DNA from: Stutzerimonas azotifigens DSM 17556
Lineage (GTDB): Bacteria; Pseudomonadota; Gammaproteobacteria; Pseudomonadales; Pseudomonadaceae
Assembly: GCF_000425625.1 (NCBI RefSeq)
Contig: NZ_AUDU01000028.1
Span: forward strand, 102,417 to 166,416
Reading direction: 5' to 3'
DNA: 64,000 nt
The translations under genes and the position numbers were made by a program. Below are positions 34,518 to 43,729 of this stretch, piece by piece (the first letter of the stretch is position 1; the number at the start of each line of letters is the position of its first letter). The notes below the pieces were generated by a model. That model saw only the letters and a list, made by a program, of their open reading frames with translations. It searched no databases and was not told the origin of the DNA.

Positions 34518-34709
34518 CTACTCGGTGGGAATGTTCGGGTCATCCTCGAACATGTCGATGTCCTCGTCGGTCAGCCCGCCGTCGTCCGGTTTGCCGGCGG
34601 CTCCCGACGGGTCGCCTACAGCCGGATCGTCGCGGGAAGGCGCCTCGCGTCCAGGTTGGTTGGGGTCCTGGCCCTGCCCCATCAGATCGTTCGCACGTTC
34701 TTCTGGCAT
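34518..34709 (-). CDS. Small acidic hypothetical protein, 63 residues
   Basis: Unrecognised small protein, rich in Asp, Pro and Gly and probably disordered, ending LTDEDIDMFEDDPNIPTE. GAGGTG lies five bases before the ATG and a strong hairpin follows the stop, so it appears to be a complete single-gene unit. It resembles the small acidic proteins at 3771 and 5712 in composition but not in a shared motif. No function can be assigned. Confidence 0.75.
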   Translation of the reverse strand: MPEERANDLMGQGQDPNQPGREAPSRDDPAVGDPSGAAGKPDDGGLTDEDIDMFEDDPNIPTE

Positions 34710-34927
34710 AAGTCACCTCGCAGTAAGGCCACCAATGGCCTCTTTCCATTTGAGCCCAGGCGCCGGCGATCGTGCGCTGCCGTCAGTCCGAGGCGCGCCT
34801 TAGAATATCCTGGAAATTCGTGACTCGATAAATTACAGCGCCGTCTACGAACCAGATATCAAAATGCCTTCACTGACGAAGGCCAGTTCGCTGTAATGTG
34901 ACCACCTTCAAGGATGAAGACGAAGCG

Positions 34928-35266
34928 ATGAGCGAAATGAACGACGAACGCCGGCAGTACCACGCCCTTCGAACGCACCTCGAATGTCTACTGAGCGCAG
35001 GTGCCTCGATTCTCACCCGGGAGCCGTTGACGCTGCTCTTCCAGGGGCGCCGGCTGTCGGTCGCCCACGGCATGCTGGTCGGCGAAAGCGGGGCCACCGA
35101 TCTGATCGAGATCCTGGCCGACACCGACTGGCCCGACGCCACGCGCCGGCAGGCCGCCATGGACCTGTGCGTGGCCCAGTTGAACAAGGCGATGGACAGC
35201 GCCGAGCAGGTGCCTTCCCAACTTGGCGAGCGACCGAAAATCGTGGTATCGAACTCCGACCACTAG
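34928..35266 (+). CDS. Hypothetical protein, about 112 residues
   Basis: Unrecognised soluble protein. It begins MSEMNDERRQYHALRTHLEC and is mostly amphipathic helix, with a central PLTLLFQGRRLSVAHGMLVG segment that looks like a small beta motif and a polar C-terminus. No signal peptide or membrane segment. The start is uncertain: ATG 34928 has only AAGGA at longer-than-ideal spacing, and an in-frame GTG at 34898 would add ten residues. It stands alone between the small acidic protein gene and the LysR gene. Codon use fits the genome. Confidence 0.65.
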   Translation: MSEMNDERRQYHALRTHLECLLSAGASILTREPLTLLFQGRRLSVAHGMLVGESGATDLIEILADTDWPDATRRQAAMDLCVAQLNKAMDSAEQVPSQLGERPKIVVSNSDH

Positions 35267-35402
35267 TGGCCAGGCCATCCACGACGGCATTAACGCTGCC
35301 TTCCCCCTCCCCCACCAGGCCACTAGCCATTCGCCCCGCCCTGGTGAACCGCTGCCGGCATCCTGCATGTATTGGCATCTTGCTCCTGTCACGACGTCTT
35401 CC

Positions 35403-35430
35403 AAAAAAAACCGCGCAGAAATCTGCGCGG
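35403..35430 (-). terminator. Strong intrinsic terminator on the minus strand without an upstream gene
   Basis: On the minus strand CCGCGCAG ATTT CTGCGCGG is followed by eight consecutive T, a textbook terminator. No minus-strand gene ends nearby; the adjacent 35431-35613 stretch is non-coding and lies before the divergent LysR gene. It therefore implies an unannotated minus-strand transcript, possibly a small RNA. Confidence 0.6.
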
Positions 35431-35613
35431 CTTGGGAAAACGCTGACGAAGGAGCACGCATCAGCGCCAGGAGAAAGGTTCCCGGCAGGCGTGGCCTGCG
35501 CGGTATGCGGGAGTCTAGGAGGGGCTCCTCGTCGGAAAAACCGGCAGACAGGTGAAGCACTGTTACCTATCGAGAGATAATCGCCCGCATCTTTCGTTCG
35601 CGCAGGTGCATCC

Positions 35614-36603
35614 TTGGATCTCATACAGGCCATACGAACCTTCGCGCGGGTGGCGGACATGGGCAGTTTCACCGCCGCGGCGGAGTCGGCGAACCTGTCC
35701 ACCGCCCACGTGTCGCGGCTGGTCTCGGACCTCGAACGCCACCTGCAGGCGCGCCTGCTGCAGCGCACCACTCGCCGGGTGCGGCTGACCGATGCCGGCG
35801 CGCATTACCTGGAGCGCTGCCGGCCGATTCTGCTCGAGCTGGAGAACGCCGCCGCCGAGGCGCGCGGCGCGCACCTCACGCCCAAGGGCCGGCTGCGGGT
35901 GCATTCGATCATCGGTTTCGGCACGCAGCTGCTCGCCCCGCTGGCGGCGCGCTATCGCGAACGCTGCCCGGACGTGCAACTGGACCTGAGCCTGTCCCAG
36001 CGTCAGCCCGACCTGCTCGAGGAAGGCCATGACGTAGTCATCACCCTGTCGCGGCAACTGCCGGACTCCGAGCTGATCGCCCAGCGCATCGGGGAGATGT
36101 TCTGCGTGGTCTGCGCATCGCCCGACTATCTGCGCGAACACGGCGTGCCGGACACGCCGGAGGATCTGGTCGAGCACCGCTGCCTGCATCTGGTGGACCC
36201 CGCGTTTCCGGAAGGCTGGGTGTTCAGGGAGGACGGGGTGGAGCACACGATCCGGCCGGCGGTGGCCTTCCAGGTGAACGTCGCCGAAGCCATCGCCCAG
36301 GCCGCCACGGCGGGCATGGGCATCTGCCTGCTGCCCGACTTCGCGGCCGCCGGCCTGCTCGAGCAGGGTCGGCTGGTCCGCCTGCTGCCGCGGCACCGGC
36401 TGCACGAGAAAGGGGTCTACGCGCTCTATCCGTCACGGCGCTTCCTCGATGCCAAGGTCAAGACCTGGGTCGAGTTCCTCAGGCACGAGGTCCCGCATGC
36501 TTTCGCCGGCTTGCGCGCGACGCTGGAGGACCCGCGCTACTGGGCGACGCCGAGCGAGGCCGGAACGAGCGACCGGGCCCCGCCGGGGCCGACTGTTACC
36601 TGA
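35614..36603 (+). CDS. LysR family regulator
   Basis: DNA-binding regulator, 329 residues. The helix-turn-helix covers IRTFARVADMGSFTAAAESA and LSTAHVSRLVSDLERHL, followed by the effector-binding domain (LRVHSIIGFGTQLLAPLAAR onward). This Asp-Leu-Ile-Gln N-terminus and the VHRCL/LREHG-type pattern are usual in the large CrgA-like subgroup. The start is TTG at 35614, behind AGGTG. A proline-rich tail of about 25 residues extends past the usual end. The target is unclear: neither the DUF2790 gene downstream nor the upstream hypothetical gene is an obvious partner. Confidence 0.88.
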   Translation: MDLIQAIRTFARVADMGSFTAAAESANLSTAHVSRLVSDLERHLQARLLQRTTRRVRLTDAGAHYLERCRPILLELENAAAEARGAHLTPKGRLRVHSIIGFGTQLLAPLAARYRERCPDVQLDLSLSQRQPDLLEEGHDVVITLSRQLPDSELIAQRIGEMFCVVCASPDYLREHGVPDTPEDLVEHRCLHLVDPAFPEGWVFREDGVEHTIRPAVAFQVNVAEAIAQAATAGMGICLLPDFAAAGLLEQGRLVRLLPRHRLHEKGVYALYPSRRFLDAKVKTWVEFLRHEVPHAFAGLRATLEDPRYWATPSEAGTSDRAPPGPTVT

Positions 36604-36691
36604 CAGGCAAGGGTGCCTTCGCCGGATCGCCATTTTTCCGCCCGGCACCTTTCCCTAACCTGCCCGCACCGATTCATTCCGGAGGTGCAAG

Positions 36692-36919
36692 ATGAAACAG
36701 ATGACATTCCTCGCCGCGCTGCTGCTGGCTTCCACCGGAGCTCTGGCCGACCAGCCCGAGGTCTACCACTATGGCCAGAAGCTGGACATCGCCAAGGTGA
36801 TCTCGATGGAAAACCCGAAGGGTTGCGAAGTCGGCGAGGCGACCATGGTCTACGAGGATTCCAAGGGCCAGCGGCACACCCTGGTGTACGAGCGCATCGG
36901 CGAGTTTTGCCACGGCTGA
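36692..36919 (+). CDS. DUF2790 domain protein
   Basis: Small secreted protein of 75 residues, typical of Pseudomonas, with a signal peptide ending near GALA|DQPE. The mature part contains VYHYGQKLDIAKVISMENP and two cysteines (KGCEVG and the C-terminal FCHG) that could form a disulphide. Length and layout match the DUF2790 family, whose function is not known; several members respond to metal or stress, which is general knowledge rather than seen here. A strong GGAGGTG site precedes the ATG. Confidence 0.88.
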   Translation: MKQMTFLAALLLASTGALADQPEVYHYGQKLDIAKVISMENPKGCEVGEATMVYEDSKGQRHTLVYERIGEFCHG

Positions 36920-37037
36920 CCCTTGGCAGCGGACATAGCCGGCCAGCGCCTGCGCCAGCCCCGTCGGCGCAGGCAGAACAAGGCGGATTTTCCCGGTAAG
37001 ATGCTCAGCCCCGCTTAACTTGAGCTCTCGACCTCCC

Positions 37038-37850
37038 ATGGCAGGATCCGGATCGACCGGCGCGACCGGCAAGGAACGCAGCGAGGCGACCGATCCCCTC
37101 TTCAATCAGTCGCTGGAAAAGGGGCTGGCCGTGCTGCGGGCGTTCGACCCCGCGCATCGCACGCTGACTCTGGCCGAGGTCGCGCGCCTGGCCGACATGA
37201 GCAAGGGCTCGGCGCAGCGCGCCGTGCACACCCTTGAAGTGCTCGGCTACATCGGCCGCGACCGGCGCAGCCGGCGCTTCCGGCTGCTGCCCAAGGTGAT
37301 CGAGCTCGGCTTCAACTACCTGGCGTCCCATCCGCTGGTGCGCCTGGCCCATCCCTATCTCGCGCAGTTGGCCAGGACCAGCGGGGAGACCGCCAGCCTG
37401 ACCGAGCCGGTGGGCCAGTACATGGTCTACATGTCGCAGATCATGACCACCCAGTCCATCCCGGTGCTGACGCCGGTCGGCATGCGCATTCCCATGTATT
37501 GCACCAGTTCGGGGCGCGCCTACCTCAGCCGTCAGACCGACCAGCAGGCCCGCGCGCTGCTCGAGGCGGCGCACCGCGAAGCCCGCACGCCGGCCACGCT
37601 CACCGGCGTCGACGACATCCTGCAGGCCATCCGCACCTGCCGGCAGGTGGGTTACGCGGTCAACTGCGAGGAGTTGTTTCTCGGCGACATGGGCATCGCC
37701 GCGGCCATCGTCGACCGCCACGGCGAGGCCGTCGGCGCGGTGCACCTGGCGCCGCCGACCAGCCGCTGGAGCCTGGAAGAGGCGACGCAGCGTCTCGCGC
37801 CTCTGGTGGTGGAGTGCGCGCGGGGCATTTCCGAGTCGCTGGCGCACTGA
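37038..37850 (+). CDS. IclR family regulator
   Basis: DNA-binding regulator of about 270 residues. The N-terminal winged helix is recognisable in LFNQSLEKGLAVLRAF and LAEVARLADMSKGSAQRAVH, followed by the GAF-like effector domain with MGQIMTTQ-type and SSGRAYLSRQTDQQ segments. ATG 37038 is chosen; an in-frame TTG at 37020 would add six residues. It lies directly upstream of the ABC/amidase operon on the same strand and is the obvious local regulator, although the operon promoter itself looks sigma-54-dependent, so an NtrC-type activator may also be involved. Confidence 0.88.
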   Translation: MAGSGSTGATGKERSEATDPLFNQSLEKGLAVLRAFDPAHRTLTLAEVARLADMSKGSAQRAVHTLEVLGYIGRDRRSRRFRLLPKVIELGFNYLASHPLVRLAHPYLAQLARTSGETASLTEPVGQYMVYMSQIMTTQSIPVLTPVGMRIPMYCTSSGRAYLSRQTDQQARALLEAAHREARTPATLTGVDDILQAIRTCRQVGYAVNCEELFLGDMGIAAAIVDRHGEAVGAVHLAPPTSRWSLEEATQRLAPLVVECARGISESLAH

Positions 37851-37967
37851 TCAGGCGCACGTGCCGCCTCGTGGGTCACGCGGGACAGGCGCCATTCGAA
37901 CGAAGAATGGTTGTCATGAGAGCAGCTTAACGGCGCTTGAATCGATTATCGATACATAAAAATCGAA

Positions 37968-37983
37968 TGGCATGCTGGTTGCA
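37968..37983 (+). promoter_or_regulatory. Sigma-54 (RpoN) promoter of the ABC/amidase operon
   Basis: TGGCATGCTGGTTGCA matches the -24/-12 consensus TGGCACG-N4-TTGCA at every defined base but one, with correct spacing. Transcription would start about 12 bases past the GC, some 20 bases before the binding-protein ATG. ATCGATTATCGAT (37941-37953), just upstream, is a symmetric candidate operator. Confidence 0.7.
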
Positions 37984-38017
37984 GAACTCGAGCAGATTCC
38001 CTGTGATGAGGTCTCCG

Positions 38018-39691
38018 ATGAGCATGAAGCTGCCGAAACAACGTCCGGTGTTCGCGATTGCCGGACTCGCACTGGCCTTTTCCCTGGCACTGGGTCACAC
38101 CGGCGCCGCCCAGGCCCAGGAAAAGATCCTCCGCATCGCCATGACGGCCGGAGACATCCCTCGCACGCTGGGGCAGCCGGACCAGGGCTACGAGGGCAAC
38201 CGCTTCACCGGCATCACTCTCTACGACGCGCTGACCCAGTGGGACCTGAGCTCCGCCGACAAGGCCAGCGAGCTGATCCCCGGGCTAGCCGAGTCCTGGT
38301 CGGTCGATGAGGCGGACCAGACCAAGTGGATCTTCAAGCTGCGCGAGGGGGTGACCTTCCACGACGGCTCGCCGCTCGACGCCGCCGCGGTGGTGTGGAA
38401 CGTCGAGAAGGTGCTGAACAAGGACGCCCCGCACTACGACGCCTCGCAGGTAGGGGTGACCGCCTCGCGCATGCCTACCCTGCGTTCGGCGCGGGCGATC
38501 GACCCGCTGACGGTGGAGCTGACCACCTCCGAGCCGGATTCCTTCCTGCCCTACAACCTCACCAACCTGTTCATGGCCTCGCCGAAGCACTGGCAGGCCA
38601 AGTTCGACGCCGTGCCCGCCTCGGTCAGCGACCCGGCCGAACGCTCGCGCCAGGCCTGGGCCGCGTTCGCCGCCGATGCCTCCGGCACCGGCCCGTTCAA
38701 GATGGCTCGCTTCGTCCCACGCGAGCGCCTGGAAATGGTCGCCAACGCCGGCTACTGGGACGACAAGCGCCGGCCGAAGATCGACCGCGTGGTGCTGCTG
38801 CCGCTGCCGGAGGCGAGCGCGCGGACCGCCGCGCTGATGTCCGGGCAGGTGGACTGGATCGAGGCGCCGGCGCCGGATTCGCTCGACGCCATCCAGGCGC
38901 GCGGCTACAAGCTCTACTCGAACCTGCAGCCGCACCTGTGGCCCTGGCAGTTCTCCCTGCTGCCGGAGTCGCCATTCAGCGACCTCAAGGTGCGCCAGGC
39001 GGCCAACCTGTGCGTCAACCGCGAGGAGCTCAAGGCGCTGCTCAGCGGCCTGATGGAACCGGCCACCGGCGTGGTGGAGCCGGGCGACCCGTGGCGCGGC
39101 TCGCCGACCTTCCAGGTGCGCTACGACGTCGACGCGGCGCAGAAGCTGATGGCCGAGGCCGGCTATTCCGCCTCCAAGCCGGCGAAGGTCAAGGTGCAGA
39201 CCTCGGCCTCCGGCTCCGGGCAGATGCAGCCGCTGCCGATGAACGAGTACATCCAGCAGAACCTCAAGGACTGCTACTTCGACGTGGAATTCGACGTTGT
39301 CGAGTGGAACACGCTGTTCTCCAGCTGGCGCCTGGGCGCCAAGGACCCGGCCGCGCACGGCGCCCACGCCACCAACGTCAGCGCCGCGGTGATGGACCCG
39401 TTCTTCGCCATGGTGCGCTTCGTCAGCAGCAAGGCGCTGCCGCCGGTCTCCAACAACTGGGGCTACTTCACCAGCGACGAGACCGATGCCCTGGTCGAGA
39501 AGGCGCGCACCACCTTCGACGAACAGGCGCGCAACCAGGCCCTCGGCGAACTGCACGCGAACATCGTCGATCAGGCGCCCTTCCTGTTCGTCGCCCATGA
39601 CGTCGGGCCGCGCGCGCTGTCGGCGAAGATCGGCAACGTGGTGCAGCCCAAGAGCTGGTTCATCGACATCGCCACCATGACGATGGAGTAA
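38018..39691 (+). CDS. ABC transporter substrate-binding protein (family 5)
   Basis: Periplasmic binding protein of the oligopeptide/opine class, 557 residues, with a signal peptide ending near GAAQA|QEK. Landmarks are FKLREGVTFHDGSPLDAAAV (about 108-127) and ATGVVEPGDPWRG in the second lobe. GAGGT lies five bases before ATG 38018; upstream in-frame ATGs at 38006 and 37937 lack such a site, and 37937 would start before the sigma-54 promoter. A stem-loop follows the stop, then the four other importer genes. The amidase and carbamoyl hydrolase at the end of the operon suggest the cargo is an amide- or carbamoyl-bearing compound. Confidence 0.92.
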   Translation: MSMKLPKQRPVFAIAGLALAFSLALGHTGAAQAQEKILRIAMTAGDIPRTLGQPDQGYEGNRFTGITLYDALTQWDLSSADKASELIPGLAESWSVDEADQTKWIFKLREGVTFHDGSPLDAAAVVWNVEKVLNKDAPHYDASQVGVTASRMPTLRSARAIDPLTVELTTSEPDSFLPYNLTNLFMASPKHWQAKFDAVPASVSDPAERSRQAWAAFAADASGTGPFKMARFVPRERLEMVANAGYWDDKRRPKIDRVVLLPLPEASARTAALMSGQVDWIEAPAPDSLDAIQARGYKLYSNLQPHLWPWQFSLLPESPFSDLKVRQAANLCVNREELKALLSGLMEPATGVVEPGDPWRGSPTFQVRYDVDAAQKLMAEAGYSASKPAKVKVQTSASGSGQMQPLPMNEYIQQNLKDCYFDVEFDVVEWNTLFSSWRLGAKDPAAHGAHATNVSAAVMDPFFAMVRFVSSKALPPVSNNWGYFTSDETDALVEKARTTFDEQARNQALGELHANIVDQAPFLFVAHDVGPRALSAKIGNVVQPKSWFIDIATMTME

Positions 39692-39702
39692 CGCCGCACC
39701 CC

Positions 39703-39730
39703 GGCCCTGGCGCGAGACCGCGCCAGGGCC
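39703..39730 (+). promoter_or_regulatory. Intercistronic stem-loop after binding-protein gene
   Basis: Perfect 11-bp stem GGCCCTGGCGC / GCGCCAGGGCC with a six-base loop, between the binding-protein stop and first permease start, same position as the stem-loop at 9993-10021. It probably favours high binding-protein mRNA relative to permease mRNA. Confidence 0.6.
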
Positions 39731-39752
39731 GCTCCCACCCAGAGGTTTCGCG

Positions 39753-40706
39753 ATGACTGGCTACCTCCTGCGCCGTCTCGGCTACGCCCTGCCGATCATG
39801 CTCGGCGTGTCCTTCCTGTGTTTCATGCTCGTGCACCTCTCGCCCGGCGACCCGCTGGTGTCGATCCTGCCGGCCGACGCCTCGGCCGAGCTGCAGCGGC
39901 AGATGATGCAGCTGTACGGCTTCGATCGGCCGCTGCTCGAGCAATTCCTGCGCTGGCTGTGGCGCGCCCTGCACGGCGACCTCGGCACCTCCATCGCCAC
40001 CAGCCGCCCGGTCACCGGCGAGGTGTTCAGGGCCGTGGGCAACACCCTGATGATCGCCGTGCTGGCCAGCCTGATCGGCTTCAGCCTGGGCTCGCTGTTC
40101 GGCTTCGTCGCCGGCTACTTCCGCAACTCCTGGGCCGACCGCCTGGCCTCGTTCGTCTCGGTGATCGGCGTCAGCCTGCCCAACTACTGGCTGGGCATGG
40201 TGCTGGTGATCGTCTTTTCCGCGCAGCTGATGTGGCTGCCGGCCACCGGCGCGGGCCCCGGCGGCTCCAGCGACTGGGCCTGGGACTGGGCCCACGTGCA
40301 GTACCTGATCCTGCCAGCGCTGACCATGTCGTTCATCCCCATGGGCATAGTCGCGCGCACCGTGCGCGCGCTGGTGGCCGACACCCTGTCGCAGGAGTTC
40401 GTGGTCGGCCTGCGCGCCCGCGGGCTCGGCGAGCTCGGCGTGCTGCGCCACGTGGTGAAGAACTGCGCACCCACCGCGCTGGCGGTGGTCGGCCTGCAGC
40501 TGGGCTACCTGCTCGGCGGTTCGATCCTGATCGAGACAGTGTTCTCCTGGCCGGGCACCGGCTTTCTGCTCAACCAGGCGATCTTCCAGCGCGACCTGCC
40601 GCTGCTGCAGGGCTCGATCCTGATCCTGGCGCTGTTCTTCGTGCTGCTGAACCTGCTGGTGGACGTGCTGCAGACCGTCCTCGACCCACGCATCGAGAGG
40701 GGCTGA
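39753..40706 (+). CDS. ABC transporter permease (DppB/OppB type)
   Basis: Inner-membrane permease, 317 residues, six membrane segments. The N-terminus YLLRRLGYALPIMLGVSFLC leads to the family pattern VHLSPGDPLVSI, and the C-terminal ILIETVFSWPGTGFLLNQAI is the DppB signature loop. AGAGG precedes the ATG, and the stop is one base from the next start, so translation is coupled. It pairs with the 40708-41601 permease. Confidence 0.92.
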   Translation: MTGYLLRRLGYALPIMLGVSFLCFMLVHLSPGDPLVSILPADASAELQRQMMQLYGFDRPLLEQFLRWLWRALHGDLGTSIATSRPVTGEVFRAVGNTLMIAVLASLIGFSLGSLFGFVAGYFRNSWADRLASFVSVIGVSLPNYWLGMVLVIVFSAQLMWLPATGAGPGGSSDWAWDWAHVQYLILPALTMSFIPMGIVARTVRALVADTLSQEFVVGLRARGLGELGVLRHVVKNCAPTALAVVGLQLGYLLGGSILIETVFSWPGTGFLLNQAIFQRDLPLLQGSILILALFFVLLNLLVDVLQTVLDPRIERG

Positions 40707-40707
40707 G

Positions 40708-41601
40708 ATGACTGCCATGCATCCCGAAACCATCTCCGTCGAGCGCGCACCCGTGCAGCGCTCGCGCGGCCACGCCGCCAACGTGCTGCGCCGGCTGCTG
40801 CGCAACCCGGTGGCGATGATCGCCGCCACAGTGATCCTGCTGCTGATCCTGATGGCCGTGTTCGCCCCCTGGCTGATGCCGCAGGATCCCTTCGCCACCT
40901 CCATGCTCAAGCGCCTCAAGCCGATCGGCACCGAGGGCCTGCCGCTGGGCAGCGACGAGCTGGGCCGCGACCTGCTCTCGAGGCTGATCCTCGGCGCCCG
41001 GCTGTCGCTGTTCATGGGCATCGCGCCGGTGATCATCGCCTTCGTCATCGGCAGCGCCATCGGCATCTTCGCCGGCTACGTCGGCGGCTGGGCGAACAGC
41101 CTGATCATGCGCTGCATCGACGTGCTCTACGCCTTCCCCTCGGTGCTGCTGGCGATCGCCCTGTCCGGGGCGCTGGGCGCCGGCATCGTCAATGCGCTGG
41201 TGTCGCTGACCGTGGTGTTCATCCCGCAGATCGCGCGTATCGCCGAGAGCGTGACCACCGGCGTGCGCCGCAGCGACTACGTCGATGCCGCCCGCGCATC
41301 CGGCGCCTCGGCGCTGCTGATCGTGCGCCGCCACGTGCTGGGCAACGTCATCGGGCCGATCTTCGTCTACGCCACCGGGTTGATCTCGGTGTCGATGATC
41401 CTCGCCTCCGGGCTGTCCTTCCTCGGCCTCGGCGTCAAGCCGCCGGAGCCGGAGTGGGGGCTGATGCTCAACACCCTGCGCACCGCCATCTACACCCAGC
41501 CCTGGGTCGCGGCGCTGCCGGGCGTGATGATCTTCATCACCTCGGTGTCCTTCAACATGCTGGCCGACGGCCTGCGCTCGGCGATGGAGGTCAAGCAATG
41601 A
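40708..41601 (+). CDS. ABC transporter permease (DppC/OppC type)
   Basis: Second inner-membrane permease, 297 residues. An N-terminal cytoplasmic extension (to about residue 25) precedes the first membrane segment. [20 protein letters not shown] (about 75-94) is the DppC-class entry motif, and the EAA-type loop [20 protein letters not shown] docks on the ATPase. The stop overlaps the following ATPase start by four bases. Confidence 0.92.
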   Translation: MTAMHPETISVERAPVQRSRGHAANVLRRLLRNPVAMIAATVILLLILMAVFAPWLMPQDPFATSMLKRLKPIGTEGLPLGSDELGRDLLSRLILGARLSLFMGIAPVIIAFVIGSAIGIFAGYVGGWANSLIMRCIDVLYAFPSVLLAIALSGALGAGIVNALVSLTVVFIPQIARIAESVTTGVRRSDYVDAARASGASALLIVRRHVLGNVIGPIFVYATGLISVSMILASGLSFLGLGVKPPEPEWGLMLNTLRTAIYTQPWVAALPGVMIFITSVSFNMLADGLRSAMEVKQ

Positions 41602-42671
41602 ACCCTACCCCTCAGGTGCTGCCGAAGGACCGCCGCGACCTCGGCGGGCCGCGCCAGCCGCTGCTGATCGTCCGTGACCTGAAGAAGCACTTCCCGCTGA
41701 AGAAGACCGGCTTCGGCCTGCGCCGCGAGCGCCTGGCGGTGCGCGCGGTCGACGGCGTGAGCTTCGAGATCCTCAAGGGCGAGACCCTCGGCGTGGTCGG
41801 CGAGTCCGGTTGCGGCAAGTCGACCACCGCGCGCCTGCTGATGCAGCTCACCGCCCAGGACAGCGGCGAGCTGGTGTTCGACGGCCAGGCGCTGGGCGCC
41901 GGCCTGAGCCTGCGCGAGTACCGGCGGCAGACGCAGATGGTGTTTCAGGACAGCTACTCCTCGCTCAACCCGCGCATGACCATCGAGGACTCCATCGCCT
42001 TCGGCCCCACCGTGCACGGCGTGTCCAGGCGCGAGGCGCTGGCCCGCGCCCACGACCTGCTGGCGCGGGTCGGCCTGGAGCCGGCGCGCTTCGCCGGGCG
42101 CTACCCGCACGAGCTGTCCGGCGGCCAGCGCCAGCGGGTCAACATCGCCCGTGCGCTGGCGCTGGAGCCGCGGCTGATCATCCTCGACGAGTCGGTCTCG
42201 GCGCTGGACAAGTCGGTCGAGGCGCAGGTGCTCAACCTGCTGCAGGACCTCAAGCAGGACTTCGGCCTGACCTACCTGTTCATCAGCCACGACCTCGGCG
42301 TGGTGCGCTACGTCTCCGACCGGGTACTGGTGATGTACCTCGGCGAGGTGGTGGAAGTGGGCGAGGCCGAGGCGCTGTTCGAGCGCCCGCTGCACCCCTA
42401 CACCGAGGCGCTGCTGCGCTCGATGCCGAGCACCGATCCGCTCAAGCGCACCGAGCAGGCGCCGCTGGCCGGCGACCCGCCGAACCCCATCGATCCGCCG
42501 TCCGGCTGCCGTTTCCATACCCGTTGCGCCTATGCCCAGCCGGTCTGCGCCGAGCGCGCGCCGCGCTTTCACGAGGCGCTGCCCGGGCACGCCGTGGCCT
42601 GCCTGCGGCACGAGCCGGAGTCCGGCTACGACCGGCGGCTGATCCCCGTCCAGGAGGTGGCGCATGTCTGA
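41598..42671 (+). CDS. Oligopeptide ABC transporter ATP-binding protein (DppF/OppF type)
   Basis: ATPase subunit, 357 residues. It has the DppF-like N-terminus with [19 protein letters not shown], Walker A GESGCGKS (about 74-81), Q-loop [17 protein letters not shown], signature [15 protein letters not shown], Walker [16 protein letters not shown] and switch [13 protein letters not shown]. The C-terminal oligopeptide extension contains [15 protein letters not shown], a cysteine cluster usual in this family. The start lies inside an ATGA overlap with the permease, and the end overlaps the next gene by eight bases. Confidence 0.93.
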   Translation: MNPTPQVLPKDRRDLGGPRQPLLIVRDLKKHFPLKKTGFGLRRERLAVRAVDGVSFEILKGETLGVVGESGCGKSTTARLLMQLTAQDSGELVFDGQALGAGLSLREYRRQTQMVFQDSYSSLNPRMTIEDSIAFGPTVHGVSRREALARAHDLLARVGLEPARFAGRYPHELSGGQRQRVNIARALALEPRLIILDESVSALDKSVEAQVLNLLQDLKQDFGLTYLFISHDLGVVRYVSDRVLVMYLGEVVEVGEAEALFERPLHPYTEALLRSMPSTDPLKRTEQAPLAGDPPNPIDPPSGCRFHTRCAYAQPVCAERAPRFHEALPGHAVACLRHEPESGYDRRLIPVQEVAHV

Positions 42672-43680
42672 CCCGATGATCCGTCTGCGCGAGCTGTACG
42701 TGGAATTCAACCCGCCGGGCAAGCGCATCCAGGCGGTCAACGGCGTCGACCTGACGGTCGACCGTGGCGAAGTGGTGGCGCTGATCGGCGAATCCGGCTC
42801 GGGCAAGAGCGTTACCCTGCGGGCGATGATGCGCCTGCACCCGGAGAAGACCACCCGCTACTCGGGCGCACTGGAAGTGGCCGGGCAGGACGTGCTCGGC
42901 ATGGGCGGCGGCGCCCTGTCGCAGCTGCGCGGCAAGCGCGTGGCGATGATCTTCCAGGAGCCGCTGCTGGCGCTGGACCCGGTGTATACCCTCGGCGAGC
43001 AGATCGTCGAGGCGATCCGCCGGCACGAGCCGCTGGGCCGGGCTGAGGCCCGCGCACGCGCGCTGCAGCTGTTCGAGCGGGTGCGCATCCCCAGCCCGGA
43101 GCGGCGCCTGGACGCCTACCCGCACGAGATGTCCGGCGGCATGCGCCAGCGCGCGATGATCGCCCTGGCGCTGGCCTGCAATCCGCAGGTGTTGCTGGCC
43201 GACGAGCCGACCACGGCCCTGGACGCCACCGTGCAGATCCAGATCCTCCTGCTGCTGCGCGACCTGCAGCGCGAGCTGGGACTGTCCATCGTCTTCGTCA
43301 CCCACGACATCGGCGCCGCGGCGGAAGTTGCCGACCGCATGGCGGTGATGTACGCCGGGCGCATCGTCGAGGAAGGGCCGGCCAGCGAGCTGCTCACCCG
43401 GCCGCGGCATCCCTACACCCGCGCACTGCTCGGCAGCCGCGACGAAGGCGCGCTGCGCAAGGGCCGGCGGCTGGACACCATCGGCGGCGCCCCGCCGGAC
43501 CTGGCCCGCCTGCCGGCCGGCTGCGCCTTCGCCGCACGCTGCGCCTTTGCCGACGACGCCTGCCGCGCCGCGGTACCCGAACGACGCGAACTGGGCGCGC
43601 GACATGCCGCCGCCTGCCGGCGCCTGGACGAGCTGCCCGCGCTGCTCGCGGTCCGGGCCGACGAAGCCCTTCCGTCCTGA
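42664..43680 (+). CDS. Oligopeptide ABC transporter ATP-binding protein (DppD/OppD type)
   Basis: Second ATPase subunit, 338 residues. Walker A GESGSGKS (about 41-48), Q-loop [18 protein letters not shown], signature [15 protein letters not shown], Walker [17 protein letters not shown] and switch [14 protein letters not shown] are intact. The C-terminal extension carries the [15 protein letters not shown] cysteine motif. Overlap with the previous gene suggests equimolar synthesis of the heterodimer. The two ATPases here are separate proteins, unlike the fused version at 12677-14080. Confidence 0.93.
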   Translation: MSDPMIRLRELYVEFNPPGKRIQAVNGVDLTVDRGEVVALIGESGSGKSVTLRAMMRLHPEKTTRYSGALEVAGQDVLGMGGGALSQLRGKRVAMIFQEPLLALDPVYTLGEQIVEAIRRHEPLGRAEARARALQLFERVRIPSPERRLDAYPHEMSGGMRQRAMIALALACNPQVLLADEPTTALDATVQIQILLLLRDLQRELGLSIVFVTHDIGAAAEVADRMAVMYAGRIVEEGPASELLTRPRHPYTRALLGSRDEGALRKGRRLDTIGGAPPDLARLPAGCAFAARCAFADDACRAAVPERRELGARHAAACRRLDELPALLAVRADEALPS

Positions 43681-43729
43681 ATCCCAGCCGCCGGCCCGGC
43701 GCCGGCGGCGAACCTGCCGAGGAACCGCC

